Source: CAZEAC01 sp964510065 (lineage in GTDB: Bacteria > Bdellovibrionota_C > UBA2361 > CAIXSY01). From it: a stretch of 64,000 bases of DNA. The stretch covers positions 62,001-126,000 of the forward strand of contig CAZEAC010000001.1 of NCBI GenBank assembly GCA_964510065.1. Reading direction: 5' to 3'. Positions 53,839 to 62,007 of the stretch are shown one piece after another. Position numbers and translations under genes: made by a program. The notes beneath the pieces were generated by a model that saw only the letters and a program-made list of their open reading frames with translations, was not told the origin of the DNA and ran no database searches. How positions within the stretch are numbered: the first letter of the stretch is position 1; each line of letters starts with the position of its first letter.

Positions 53839-56289
53839 TTATGCCAGCCGAATAATATCTGCAAAAACCCCCGCCGCAGTCACTGAAGCTCCAGCCCCGG
53901 GGCCCTTGACCACAAGTGGCCGCTCTGAGTAGCGCTGCGTGGAGAAGGCTATAATATTATCGCTTCCGGAGAGACCAAAAAAAGGATGTGAGGCATCAAT
54001 TTCACAAAGCGTAAGGCTTGCTTGGTTCCCTTCCAGGAGTGCCATGTAACAAAGCCTACAGCCCTTCTTTAGCGCCTCAGTTCGTCTTTTTTCAAGAATG
54101 GGATCTACTTCAGGAAGCGCTTTCAGGAATTCATCGACATCTTTTGCCTGAAAAAGCTGATCGGGAAGAAAACGTTCAATACGTATGTCGGCAAGCTCGA
54201 GCGTTGCTCCCGATTCACGAGCCAGGATAAGGAGCTTTCGAGCTGCGTCCACACCATTTAGGTCATCCCGTGGATCTGGCTCGGTATAGCCTCTCGCTTT
54301 GGCATCCTTTATTATTTCGCTAAAGCGTAGCGGTGTGTTCCCCGGGGCACAGAACGTGTTGAAGAGGTAGCTTAAAGTTCCTGAAAGGACCGCCTCAATC
54401 TTGTGCACGACATCGCCGCTACGAATGAGGTCGCCCAACGTGCTAATTACCGGAAGGCCAGCGCCAACGCAGGTCTCAAAGAGAAAAGTCGTATTCCTCT
54501 TTCGGCTTGCGGCCTTGAGCTTCTGGTAGTCGGCACTGCTCGCGCTCAATGCTTTCTTGTTAGGGGTAACGACCGGAATACTTGAACGGAGGAAAGTGAT
54601 GTACTGACTTGCAACTGTTTCGCTCGCGGTGCAATCGACAAATACAGAGTTGGGAAGATTCATCGAGATAATAGTTTCGGCGAAATTCGTGCTTTTGCCA
54701 TGCGTCTCAGCACCTTTTGCCAATGGATCCTGCAAAGAGAGCCCTTTGCGCGATATCGCAAACTCAGAGCTATTTGCCACTCCAACCAGCTTGATTTCGA
54801 GAAGATAACGTTCACGGAGGGTTTGCGCATGACTTTTTATCTGTTCAAGCAAGGTCTTGGCGATAAGCCCCGTGCCCGCCAGAAACAGGTTTAGTGAGCG
54901 TTGCTCCGAGAGGAAAAAAGCTTCGTGCGCAGCAATTAAAGCTTTCACCTCATCACGCCGGCTCGTTACGAAAGAGATATTGAGCTCTGATGAGCCCTGC
55001 GCGATTGCAACAACATTAACGCCATTTTTACCCAGAATCCCAAAGAGCCGCCCCGAAGTGCCGGGCGAATGCCGCATATTTTCCCCGACTATCGAAATAA
55101 TCGAAAGCTCTTCCTCGACAACGGGCCGTTCGACGAGACCAGCGTCAATTTCAAGTGCAAACTCCTCGCTGATGAGCTGCATTGCTCGCGCGGAATCTCC
55201 GGGACTTACCGCGGCACAAATGCTGTGCTCGGAAGAGGCCTGTGTAATGAGAATTACATTAACTTTTCCACGTGCAAGCGCGCCAAAAAGTCTGCTGGCG
55301 ATGCCGGCAATGCCCATCAGTCCACTTCCCTGCACCCGAAGAAGCCCAATCTCATCTATCGAGGTTACTCCGGTCACCGCCGCGTCACTTGGCGCGCGGC
55401 TATGGGTAATTACCGTGCCTGGAAACTCAGGATTAAAAGTGTTGAGGATTCGGATCGGGATCTTTTTCTCCATCGCCGGCTGAAGTGTCGGCGTATATAT
55501 TACTTTCGCGCCGAAGTGACAGAGTTCAAGAGCTTCCTGATATGTGACTTGCGGAATTGAAAAGGCCTTTGGCACCTTTCTTGGATCGGCGGTCATCATT
55601 CCGTCAACGTCAGTCCAAATTTCAACCTCTTCGCAATCGAGCGCCGCGCCGACAATCGCCGCTGTGTAATCGGAACCGCCACGGCCCAAGGTGGTGGTGT
55701 CGCCCTTTGCGGTTGATCCGATGAAACCCGTGATAACTTGCAAGTTACGATGTGTTTCAAAGTGGGATCGAATTAGCCGAGCTGTTTCGGGCATATCGAC
55801 TCGCGCATTGCCAAATCCGTCGTCGGTGCGGATGATCGAGCGCGCGTCAAGGAAATCCGCGGCTATGCCGCGCGATGAGAGCGCTTGTGCGATGGTATAT
55901 GATGAAAGTCTTTCGCCGAAGCTCAGAATAGCGTCGCGGGCGCGAAGCGAAAGCTCCTTTAATAAGGTGACTCCGCGCAGGCTATCGTCAAGTTCATTGA
56001 GCCAGAGCGTCAATTGCACGGTCACGCGGCTCTGTTCATGCGAAGGTAGAAGCGCACGAAGGCACTCGGCGTGGCGCTGAGAAAGTTTTTTAAACCGATC
56101 GGTATAGCTTGAGTCACTGTCTCGCGCTAATTCGCTAATCGAGATCAGCTCATTAGTAACTCCTTCATAGGCGGAAAATACCAGTGCAATCTTCTCTCCT
56201 GCTTGAATTCTAGGCGTGACAAGGGAGAGTACTTTTAGAATTCTTTCGGGCTGACCTACAGAGGAGCCGCCGAACTTCAATACTTTCAT
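53839..56289 (-). CDS. thrA: bifunctional aspartokinase / homoserine dehydrogenase
   Basis: An 816-residue fusion enzyme. The aspartokinase (about 1-295) starts KVLKFGGSSVG and has GRGGSDYTAAI and WTDVDGMMTADPR. Two ACT modules (about 310-460) include VTSIDEIGLLRVQGSGL and ISIVGENMRHSPG, which mediate feedback control. The dehydrogenase (about 465-816) has LFLAGTGLIAKTLLEQI as NAD(P)-binding and the GAGLPVISTLGDLIRSGD and DPRDDLNGVDAARKLLILAR motifs. It supplies homoserine for Thr/Met and has the length of E. coli ThrA/MetL. It is transcribed alone. No attenuator is seen upstream. Confidence 0.96.
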   Translation of the reverse strand: MKVLKFGGSSVGQPERILKVLSLVTPRIQAGEKIALVFSAYEGVTNELISISELARDSDSSYTDRFKKLSQRHAECLRALLPSHEQSRVTVQLTLWLNELDDSLRGVTLLKELSLRARDAILSFGERLSSYTIAQALSSRGIAADFLDARSIIRTDDGFGNARVDMPETARLIRSHFETHRNLQVITGFIGSTAKGDTTTLGRGGSDYTAAIVGAALDCEEVEIWTDVDGMMTADPRKVPKAFSIPQVTYQEALELCHFGAKVIYTPTLQPAMEKKIPIRILNTFNPEFPGTVITHSRAPSDAAVTGVTSIDEIGLLRVQGSGLMGIAGIASRLFGALARGKVNVILITQASSEHSICAAVSPGDSARAMQLISEEFALEIDAGLVERPVVEEELSIISIVGENMRHSPGTSGRLFGILGKNGVNVVAIAQGSSELNISFVTSRRDEVKALIAAHEAFFLSEQRSLNLFLAGTGLIAKTLLEQIKSHAQTLRERYLLEIKLVGVANSSEFAISRKGLSLQDPLAKGAETHGKSTNFAETIISMNLPNSVFVDCTASETVASQYITFLRSSIPVVTPNKKALSASSADYQKLKAASRKRNTTFLFETCVGAGLPVISTLGDLIRSGDVVHKIEAVLSGTLSYLFNTFCAPGNTPLRFSEIIKDAKARGYTEPDPRDDLNGVDAARKLLILARESGATLELADIRIERFLPDQLFQAKDVDEFLKALPEVDPILEKRRTEALKKGCRLCYMALLEGNQASLTLCEIDASHPFFGLSGSDNIIAFSTQRYSERPLVVKGPGAGASVTAAGVFADIIRLA

Positions 56290-56487
56290 GGGAAGGGACT
56301 TTAACGTAAAAGCAGAGAGGGTGGAAGCATATCGTTTCCGGTAGGCAAAGTTTGTTTTTTATATCTCGCTCCGCTCAATTTTGCTGAGTTTGTGCTGAAT
56401 TCCAATATCGAATTCCAGGGTCCCAATGTGCGCCAAGCTCACGGACCTGGTTACGCTGGTGATATGGTAGGTCAAGGAGAAGCTTTC

Positions 56488-56769
56488 TCATATTACATGG
56501 CGCTTGCTGACTTTAGAGAAGAGAAGAATGAGCCAGTTTGTGAGATACTTAAAGTACCTATGGACCGCCGAGCTCTTTCCAGCAGCTGTTATTAACTCGG
56601 CGGCGACCGTGAGGGGCGCGGCAGCGGAGAGCTCCTGAGTAGTTAGCACGGACATGGCCTGATTCTTAAGTTGCGGGATCCTTTCGGGCAGATTCGTTTC
56701 CAATTGCAAGTCTGAGACTGCGTCAGGAGCTGGTGGCGGGACGATAGTTGTTAAGTTCTTTACTGTCAC
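56488..56769 (-). CDS. small ORF coupled to the truncated integrase
   Basis: A 93-codon frame starting with GTG that overlaps the integrase stop (GTGA). It is proline-rich at the start (TIVPPPAPDAVSDL), then has a hydrophobic end (YLTNWLILLFSKV). I do not recognise it. It may be leftover sequence behind the truncated integrase. The region 56290-56487 between it and thrA shows nothing. Confidence 0.3.
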   Translation of the reverse strand: MTVKNLTTIVPPPAPDAVSDLQLETNLPERIPQLKNQAMSVLTTQELSAAAPLTVAAELITAAGKSSAVHRYFKYLTNWLILLFSKVSKRHVI

Positions 56770-57596
56770 TTGGCAGGACTTCTCGATTTTACAGCGTCTC
56801 GCAGTGCGTCTTCCATTATTGAGTCATAGAGATGGTGCCTCTTAACTTCACTCGAGCGCGGGTCGACTGATCGTTTGTACGAAGGAAAAACATACTGCCA
56901 GAGAGGTGAAACGCCTGCTGCTGGGTACTTTTTCAGGAGTGCGTATGGGAGCGAGGCTTTTCCGTACCCAGCTTTAAGATCCGCCAGATGTATTCGCTTA
57001 CTTCGTTCAATCTGATGGTGGAGTGGAATCTTAAGAAGTTTTGGAAGTGGCACTGTTCTATCCTTACTTCCTTTGGAATCGCGAACTATCACAATATTCT
57101 GTCCGAAGTTTATATCCTTGATGCGGAGATTGAGGGCTTCGGCAAGTCGAAGTCCACAACCATAGAGAAGATGTGCGATGAGCTTCTGTTGCGTGCCCCT
57201 CTTAAACATTGAGAGAATTAGTGCTGTCTCCTCTCGGGTGAGAACATCCGGAACACGTAATTTTCGTTTAGCCCATTGGATGTTTTTAAATCCTCCCAGA
57301 TCGATTTCGAGAACATGCCGAAACAGAAAGACAATGGCATTGAGTGCCTGACTTTGAGTCGAAGGGGCAACTTCCGCGTTTATTGCAAGGTAACTTAAGA
57401 ATGCTTCGATTTCCTCTTCGCCCATATTACGTGGCGAGCGCGTCTTATGAAACCGGATAAAGTACCTAATCCAAAATAGGTAGCTTTGCTCCGTGCTTCT
57501 CGCCAAATGGCGAAGCCGAGCGGCCTGTCGGACGGCCTCTCGCAGTGTCTTGGGCTGGTTATTATTGCGAGCGAGCTCACTTTCTTTGTCATTCAT
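56766..57596 (-). pseudogene. intI: integron integrase, C-terminally truncated
   Basis: A 276-residue tyrosine recombinase. HLARSTEQSYLFWIRYFIRF, MGEEEIEAFLSYLAINAEVA and STQSQALNAIVFLFRHVL are the IntI N-domain. HLLYGCGLRLAEALNLRIKD holds the first catalytic Arg (150). The IntI-specific patch is present (LPYALLKKYPAAG, then WQYVFPSYKRSVDPRS). The frame stops after DAVKSRSPAK, so the HxLRHSFATHLL motif, the second His/Arg pair and the nucleophile Tyr are missing. About 50-60 residues are lost and no frameshifted remainder was found. Therefore it should be inactive. Such integrases normally lie divergent from their cassettes, as are the genes beginning at 57834. Confidence 0.88.
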
Positions 57597-57666
57597 TTGC
57601 TACCATATTCGAAGGAAAGCCAAGAAAGTTTCCTTCTTTTTTGAGATCAGCTGAGTAGGATCACCG

Positions 57667-57683
57667 GGCAGTCCGCGACTGCC
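57667..57683. other. perfect hairpin in the integrase/orphan gene spacer
   Basis: GGCAGTC, loop CGC, GACTGCC. Nearby GGTCACCGG-type words (57659-57666 and 57710-57717) and AATAGGG/CCCTATT form a further inverted layout. The position is where an attI site would be expected, but I see no clear GTTRRRY core. Confidence 0.35.
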
Positions 57684-57755
57684 ATATGGATTCCGGAATA
57701 CATAATAGGGTCACCGGTGTCGATGCTACCGAAAGGACTAATAATTTCGCCCTAT

Positions 57756-57784
57756 TTGGATTAGCTGGGTGGATGCGGTATAAT
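57756..57784 (+). promoter_or_regulatory. sigma-70-type promoter facing the orphan genes
   Basis: TTGGAT, 17 bases, TATAAT on the plus strand, about 50 bases before the first orphan gene's ATG. The -10 is perfect. In integrons a cassette promoter (Pc) occupies this position. Confidence 0.65.
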
Positions 57785-57833
57785 TGAGCGAGCTTATTAT
57801 GATCTTCTTATAGGTCTCTCAAAATTTTGTTAC

Positions 57834-58508
57834 ATGCTCTCACCAGATCAGTGGCGTCGAGTTTATTGGTTGTCCGGTTCCACATGCGGTGGAAAAACTA
57901 CTGTCTCTTCAACAATCTCAGCGAAGCTCAATTGGAACGTTTATCATCTCGATGACCAAGAGCATCGGCACCGTAGCGGTGCCGATGCAAAGCGCCATCC
58001 AAAATGGGCCGCATACTCGCGGCTAACTGGCGATCCGCTGTGGCTTCAGCCAGTCGATCAGCATGTCCGAGATGAGGAGCTGGCCCTAGACGAGCAGTTT
58101 GAATTGATTCTGGAAGACTTGGCTCGAATATTATCAGAAGATGCTCGACCGCTTCTTTATGACGGATACGTTACCCCTACTAAACTGGTGCCCTTTCTCC
58201 CATCGAGTCACCATTGCTTCTACCTTATCGCGACCGAATCTTTTCAACGGCATCAATACTCCTTGAGGTCATCCATCAAGCCCGTGCTTGCTAAAACGTC
58301 TGACCCCGATAAAGCTTGGGCCAACTGGATGGAGCGGGATGTGAGAGCTGCTCAGCGATTGAGGATTCAGGTTCAGCAAGAAAAGCTTCCTTGGCTTTCG
58401 GTTGACGGAACCATATCTTTGGAAGAAACGATTAATCGAGTCATCGGAAATTTTGAAAGTACATCGACCTATAACCAAAGTCAGCATCACATTTGCTCGC
58501 GTGAATAG
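57834..58508 (+). CDS. P-loop kinase-like protein of unknown substrate
   Basis: A 224-residue cytosolic protein with an N-terminal P-loop, WLSGSTCGGKTTVSS, typical of small-molecule kinases and nucleoside-type P-loop proteins. A following acidic strand (VYHLDDQEHRHRSG) may bind substrate or metal. The ILEDLARILSEDARPLLYDG segment resembles Walker B of AAA-like kinases. No specific family is recognised. The ATG overlaps a GTTACATG, with no ribosome binding site. It is the first of five plus-strand orphan genes after the integrase. Confidence 0.65.
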   Translation: MLSPDQWRRVYWLSGSTCGGKTTVSSTISAKLNWNVYHLDDQEHRHRSGADAKRHPKWAAYSRLTGDPLWLQPVDQHVRDEELALDEQFELILEDLARILSEDARPLLYDGYVTPTKLVPFLPSSHHCFYLIATESFQRHQYSLRSSIKPVLAKTSDPDKAWANWMERDVRAAQRLRIQVQQEKLPWLSVDGTISLEETINRVIGNFESTSTYNQSQHHICSRE

Positions 58509-58538
58509 CGTGCCAATTTGTGGTAACCTCAAGCTCGC

Positions 58539-58581
58539 AAAGTGATGTGATTAACGTTATATTGTTAATGTCACTTTTTTT
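58539..58581 (+). terminator. rho-independent terminator after the P-loop gene
   Basis: AAAGTGA ... ATTAAC, loop, GTTAAT ... TCACTTT followed by a run of T. The stem is interrupted by a few unpaired bases. It shares none of the integron attC core words. Confidence 0.6.
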
Positions 58582-58632
58582 CATATACCTCCATAACAGA
58601 AGGTAAATAAAGCTGAACAAAGTGGCGCTAGG

Positions 58633-59106
58633 ATGAATTTAAGTGAGACGACATCTGAAGAATTGCTTAGCAAGCATTTCGCAAAAGTTGGACCCCACCA
58701 AGTTGAAGTAAAGTTTGATAGGCCGATTCTTGCAAGTGAAATTATTGCGAATTTAGGTACTATTTCGGAAAATCGCTTGCAATGCTTCCATGGTAAGAGT
58801 GGCTTTTCGCCCTCATTGATAGGGATGCATACATCCTCGCCTGGAGAAGATGTAGCTTTCATCCCTTCGCTAGAAAATCCTCTGATTCATGCTGGTCAGG
58901 AATATGCATCAATTACGATACTTGGCGTTGAACGTGCAGACATAGAGTTCCAACATTTAATGGGTGGTGATCCTTTAGCTCGAATGAAGGAATTTGTAAT
59001 TCGACTCGGCCAATCGGTGCAAACAAAATTGGGAGGTACCTTACATCCTTCTGAAATTGAAATGCCCAAAAGGTCATCCAGAGATTCGGAATTTGAGCTT
59101 TTATAG
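58633..59106 (+). CDS. hypothetical protein (157 residues)
   Basis: An orphan protein without a recognised domain or signal peptide. AGG directly touches the ATG, an unusual spacing that leaves the start uncertain. It is mixed alpha/beta by appearance, with a Gly/Pro-containing centre (GMHTSSPGEDVAFIPS). The stop at 59106 is followed by a hairpin with a bulged base (59143-59226). Confidence 0.5.
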   Translation: MNLSETTSEELLSKHFAKVGPHQVEVKFDRPILASEIIANLGTISENRLQCFHGKSGFSPSLIGMHTSSPGEDVAFIPSLENPLIHAGQEYASITILGVERADIEFQHLMGGDPLARMKEFVIRLGQSVQTKLGGTLHPSEIEMPKRSSRDSEFELL

Positions 59107-59142
59107 AATGTTGAATAATCTCTTTTAGGCGAGATAACAAAA

Positions 59143-59226
59143 ACAGAGGACAGGACGCGCTGACTGTCCCTGTGGTTCTGAAAAACTTTATTAGTAAGCG
59201 GAGGTCGGTGCCGCGCCTGCCTCTGT
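59143..59226. repeat. imperfect inverted repeat between orphan genes
   Basis: ACAGAGG-A-CAG-GAC-GCGC faces GCGC-CTG-CCTCTGT across about 50 bases, with bases bulged only on one side. Size and one-sided bulges recall integron attC sites, but no paired RYYYAAC and GTTRRRY cores flank it. Confidence 0.4.
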
Positions 59227-59254
59227 AACATACTTTTGTAGAACTTGAGGCCCA

Positions 59255-59818
59255 ATGCACCTGAATCCTTCAAATCGTGAGGCCTTTATGGCGGCTTCGA
59301 GCGAGAAAAAGGCAGCTATTAAAGTAGCTTGGCACGCTTGGATGACGAAGAATCAAGCCAACTTTATGACAGTTCGCGAGCTTCAAGAGCTAGTGGCGAA
59401 TCGCGTTAAACCTCAGAACGTAGGAGTTGATACCACTTCACCCGTGAAAGGTTCTGTTACATTTGGCAGCGATGCGCAAATTTTCTACGAAGTATATGCG
59501 CTGATAACTGATCGTAAAGTGGCTGAAGATGTCACTCGCCATGAATTGGAGCATGCAAAGGTATACGCTCGGTATGGTGTCGAGTACTCCTTTGGCGTAA
59601 TTCTTGCTCGAGACACACCGGACTTTCTTATCGTTCAACCATTAATCGAACCTGCTTTTCCAAGGGAGATGTCGGTCACAGAGCGATTGAAGATCCTGCG
59701 GGAAGCTGTTGAAGGTGTATCAGAACAATCTTGGGGGGACAAAGTTACTTCTGTCGGTGCAAGGTTTATGCTGCAAAGTATAACAAACGACACAAACGGA
59801 CAGAAGACCGCGAAATGA
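59255..59818 (+). CDS. orphan protein with HExxH motif
   Basis: A 187-residue protein with TTGAGG four bases before its ATG. A HExxH-type sequence, RHELEHAKVYARYG, lies in the middle. This could be a zinc site, with a third ligand not identified. No signal peptide or known protease family is recognised. N-terminal region helical, C-terminal half mixed. Possibly a small metalloprotease or toxin-like protein, but this is only a suggestion. Confidence 0.55.
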   Translation: MHLNPSNREAFMAASSEKKAAIKVAWHAWMTKNQANFMTVRELQELVANRVKPQNVGVDTTSPVKGSVTFGSDAQIFYEVYALITDRKVAEDVTRHELEHAKVYARYGVEYSFGVILARDTPDFLIVQPLIEPAFPREMSVTERLKILREAVEGVSEQSWGDKVTSVGARFMLQSITNDTNGQKTAK

Positions 59819-59971
59819 TGTAGTAGTTTTAAAGATGAAGTGGTCTCCTGCCGCTTTGTCGAATGTTAGTGCGCCAAGCAAAACTTTGCATCTCTAGTGC
59901 GGAGCATGACCGCATATTGCACTTTCTTCGCGCCCTTCGCATGGTTACTTATCGCAGAAATCGGACTGAAG

Positions 59972-59999
59972 TTGCGTACCTGGTACAGACGCGTACACT
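59972..59999 (+). promoter_or_regulatory. possible promoter before the 300-residue orphan gene
   Basis: TTGCGT, 16 bases, TACACT, about 115 bases before the next ATG. The match is moderate. The remaining spacer (59819-60114) has no evident terminator or attC site. Confidence 0.35.
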
Positions 60000-60114
60000 C
60001 TAGAGTAAACCAAGCTTAGGCGGCGGGCTGGACAAGCTGTGATGCTGAAATTGAAAGATCGTGCCCGGCCGCATTAGGCAAATATTAGCCCGGTAAAGCT
60101 AGGAGCTGGAGTTT

Positions 60115-61017
60115 ATGCAGCATATTAATATCGCACGACGCGAGCTTCCCTTTAGGGAACTCACAAACGAGGCCGAATGGCCCAGACTTGGTACAGGGAA
60201 TATATCTTCCCCTTCACTGTCAGTTTTCAAAGCGACTCTATTTTTTTCTAATCCAGTCGGCGGAACGCCAGGCGCTCATAAACCTCAACTTACTATTTTC
60301 AATTTTCAGTCGCCTGCTGCTCTCGAAGATGATCGGTGCGTCTTGAAAATAACTCCTCGTCCGGACGGTTCTTACCTGATTGATTACGGCTATAGTGATT
60401 CTCTTGAACACCTGATGCCGAAAATAGGTGGCGACTTGGGAAAACAGACACCACGATATTTAATTAATGGAAGATTTTTTGAACGCTTGCTGAGAGATGC
60501 TCCACATCTTCTGCGAGAAGCGGGACTTGAAAGGCAAATCTTTGATGGAGATCTCTGGCTATTTAAAGTAGCACCCGTTCAAGCTGAATTTTCTGACTGG
60601 CTTGTCCTCGCCCGAGATCTTGTTTGTTCGAAACAAGTAGTACGTCTTGATGATGCTTCATTGGTCAATTCCCCAGATTGTGAACTAATAGTTCGATTCG
60701 TGGATCCCGGACGAAATGAACATCTTGCGGAGCTGGCTAAGTTCATCCGTGACAATTTGCGCGCATGGATAAAAATTGACCAGGATGAATTTAATTGGTT
60801 TTCCGATGCTCCCTTTGCCTCCGATGCAAGCGGTGAGCCCATCGGATACGATCAAGTCTTGCACGCTGCTCGAGTTGGATTGGCAGCGCGCGAACAGACT
60901 ACAGAAAGTCTGGAGCTATTAGCGGCTGGCCACATGAATGTGGTGGAAGGTGATCGCATTTCAACGCGCAAGTGGCTTGATATGAAGTACTCAAAGAATC
61001 CATCGTATGATGGATGA
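60115..61017 (+). CDS. hypothetical protein (300 residues)
   Basis: AGGAGCTGGAG gives a strong ribosome binding site. The protein has no signal peptide or membrane segment, is rich in aromatic and acidic residues, and shows no known domain. Some segments look like beta strands (CVLKITPRPDGSYLIDYGY), followed by helices. It is unrelated by eye to the other orphan genes. Function unknown. Confidence 0.6.
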   Translation: MQHINIARRELPFRELTNEAEWPRLGTGNISSPSLSVFKATLFFSNPVGGTPGAHKPQLTIFNFQSPAALEDDRCVLKITPRPDGSYLIDYGYSDSLEHLMPKIGGDLGKQTPRYLINGRFFERLLRDAPHLLREAGLERQIFDGDLWLFKVAPVQAEFSDWLVLARDLVCSKQVVRLDDASLVNSPDCELIVRFVDPGRNEHLAELAKFIRDNLRAWIKIDQDEFNWFSDAPFASDASGEPIGYDQVLHAARVGLAAREQTTESLELLAAGHMNVVEGDRISTRKWLDMKYSKNPSYDG

Positions 61018-61407
61018 TTTGGTCAACGTCGGGCAAACCCATCCGAGAACCAGACCGCACTTAAGGAAGTTGCTAGATTCGGAAATACCTGGATGGCTGG
61101 TTTCGGAAAAGTTCTCCCCTTAACTCGAAGAATTTGCGGTATGGAACACAGGAGCTTGGCACCAGGGAAATTGTAAGCGTCCGCTCACGTCCATCGATTC
61201 CTAGCCTTGACGACAGATTTTCGACTTTAAATTAGGCTACCGACATTTTGCGGCAGAAGTGGTAACAGCTGCATTTCTTCACTTTCCCTTTTCTTGCTAA
61301 AACGCTCCTAAGCAATATCTCAATCTATCAATCGAAGAAGACTCAGGAAAGTTTCCTCGAAAAGGGACAACACGGCAGAGCTATTGGATTTTCGCCGCGC
61401 TGTAGTG
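61018..61407. other. intergenic region without visible genes
   Basis: About 390 bases with no plausible ORF, terminator or attC site. It contains TTCGGAAATACC and GGTTTCGGAAAAG, a loose repeat. A promoter lies at its right end (61408-61436). Confidence 0.35.
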
Positions 61408-61436
61408 TTGAATATGCTCTGATTCGAGCGTATAAT
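61408..61436 (+). promoter_or_regulatory. sigma-70-type promoter of the last orphan gene
   Basis: TTGAAT, exactly 17 bases, TATAAT. Transcription would begin near 61443, giving a leader of about 38 bases to the ATG at 61481. This disfavours the TTG at 61448. Confidence 0.7.
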
Positions 61437-61480
61437 GAGACTGTTAATTGAGCGGCGAAAAGCGCATTCGGCAACATTAT

Positions 61481-61879
61481 ATGTCTTCTCTTAATTTGCC
61501 CTCAAATTCCATTTCTGCACGCCAGTCGGTGGATACCGAGTGCGAGACGTCTAGAATTGAAGCGCGAATAAACAACTTTGTCATGCTATTTGTGCCAGGA
61601 AGCGATTCCCCTGAAAGTCCCTTTGCTTGGAAACGACAAAAAATCGCTTCACACTGGGAACAAATTGAAAGGGAGATGCCCGAGCTGATGGCTACAGCCA
61701 ATGTAGCTAGCCAAAAATACGAAGCTGGTTTGCGGCAAAAATTTAATGCTCATGCGAAATTGTTATGGAATAGAAAGTATGACGAGGCCGAATCTTATGC
61801 CGACAAAGAGCTTCGTAGCCCAGAAGCAAATGAGCTTAAGCGGCAGCGATTGCGATTGCTGCAGTATTTGATGAGCTAA
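61481..61879 (+). CDS. hypothetical helical protein (132 residues)
   Basis: A small cytosolic protein, helical and charged (YADKELRSPEANELKRQRLR), without a recognised domain. The ATG at 61481 is favoured by the promoter position; no clear ribosome binding site precedes it. It is the last of the plus-strand orphan genes. A scrap of the palindromic element begins 18 bases after its stop. Confidence 0.5.
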   Translation: MSSLNLPSNSISARQSVDTECETSRIEARINNFVMLFVPGSDSPESPFAWKRQKIASHWEQIEREMPELMATANVASQKYEAGLRQKFNAHAKLLWNRKYDEAESYADKELRSPEANELKRQRLRLLQYLMS

Positions 61880-61896
61880 TTCGTCGTGGGGTACCT

Positions 61897-61910
61897 CAGA
61901 GACACAGAGC
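61897..61910. repeat. scrap of the palindromic element family
   Basis: CAGAGACACAGAGC is identical to 14 bases of copy C's right arm (near 42572-42585). No terminal inverted repeats are present, so it is a remnant or chance match. Confidence 0.45.
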
Positions 61911-62007
61911 TAGGCTGGACTTCTCACAGGTTTCGCCCTCGATAGGGCTCCGCAGAGGGTGGGACGAGGAATGGCGTTTCACACCAAATTTTTCTAGTGT
62001 TGATGTA

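Noticed and set aside
56392..56595. 67-codon plus-strand ORF between thrA and intI
   Set aside because: Antisense to the small ORF coupled to intI and without a binding site or domain.
57600..61900. Integron attC sites among the orphan genes
   Set aside because: Isolated GTTGAAT words occur at 59110 and 61407, and GTTACAT at 57829, but no paired RYYYAAC and GTTRRRY cores with correct spacing were seen. The frequency equals chance, and the 61407 word is better explained as a -35 box.
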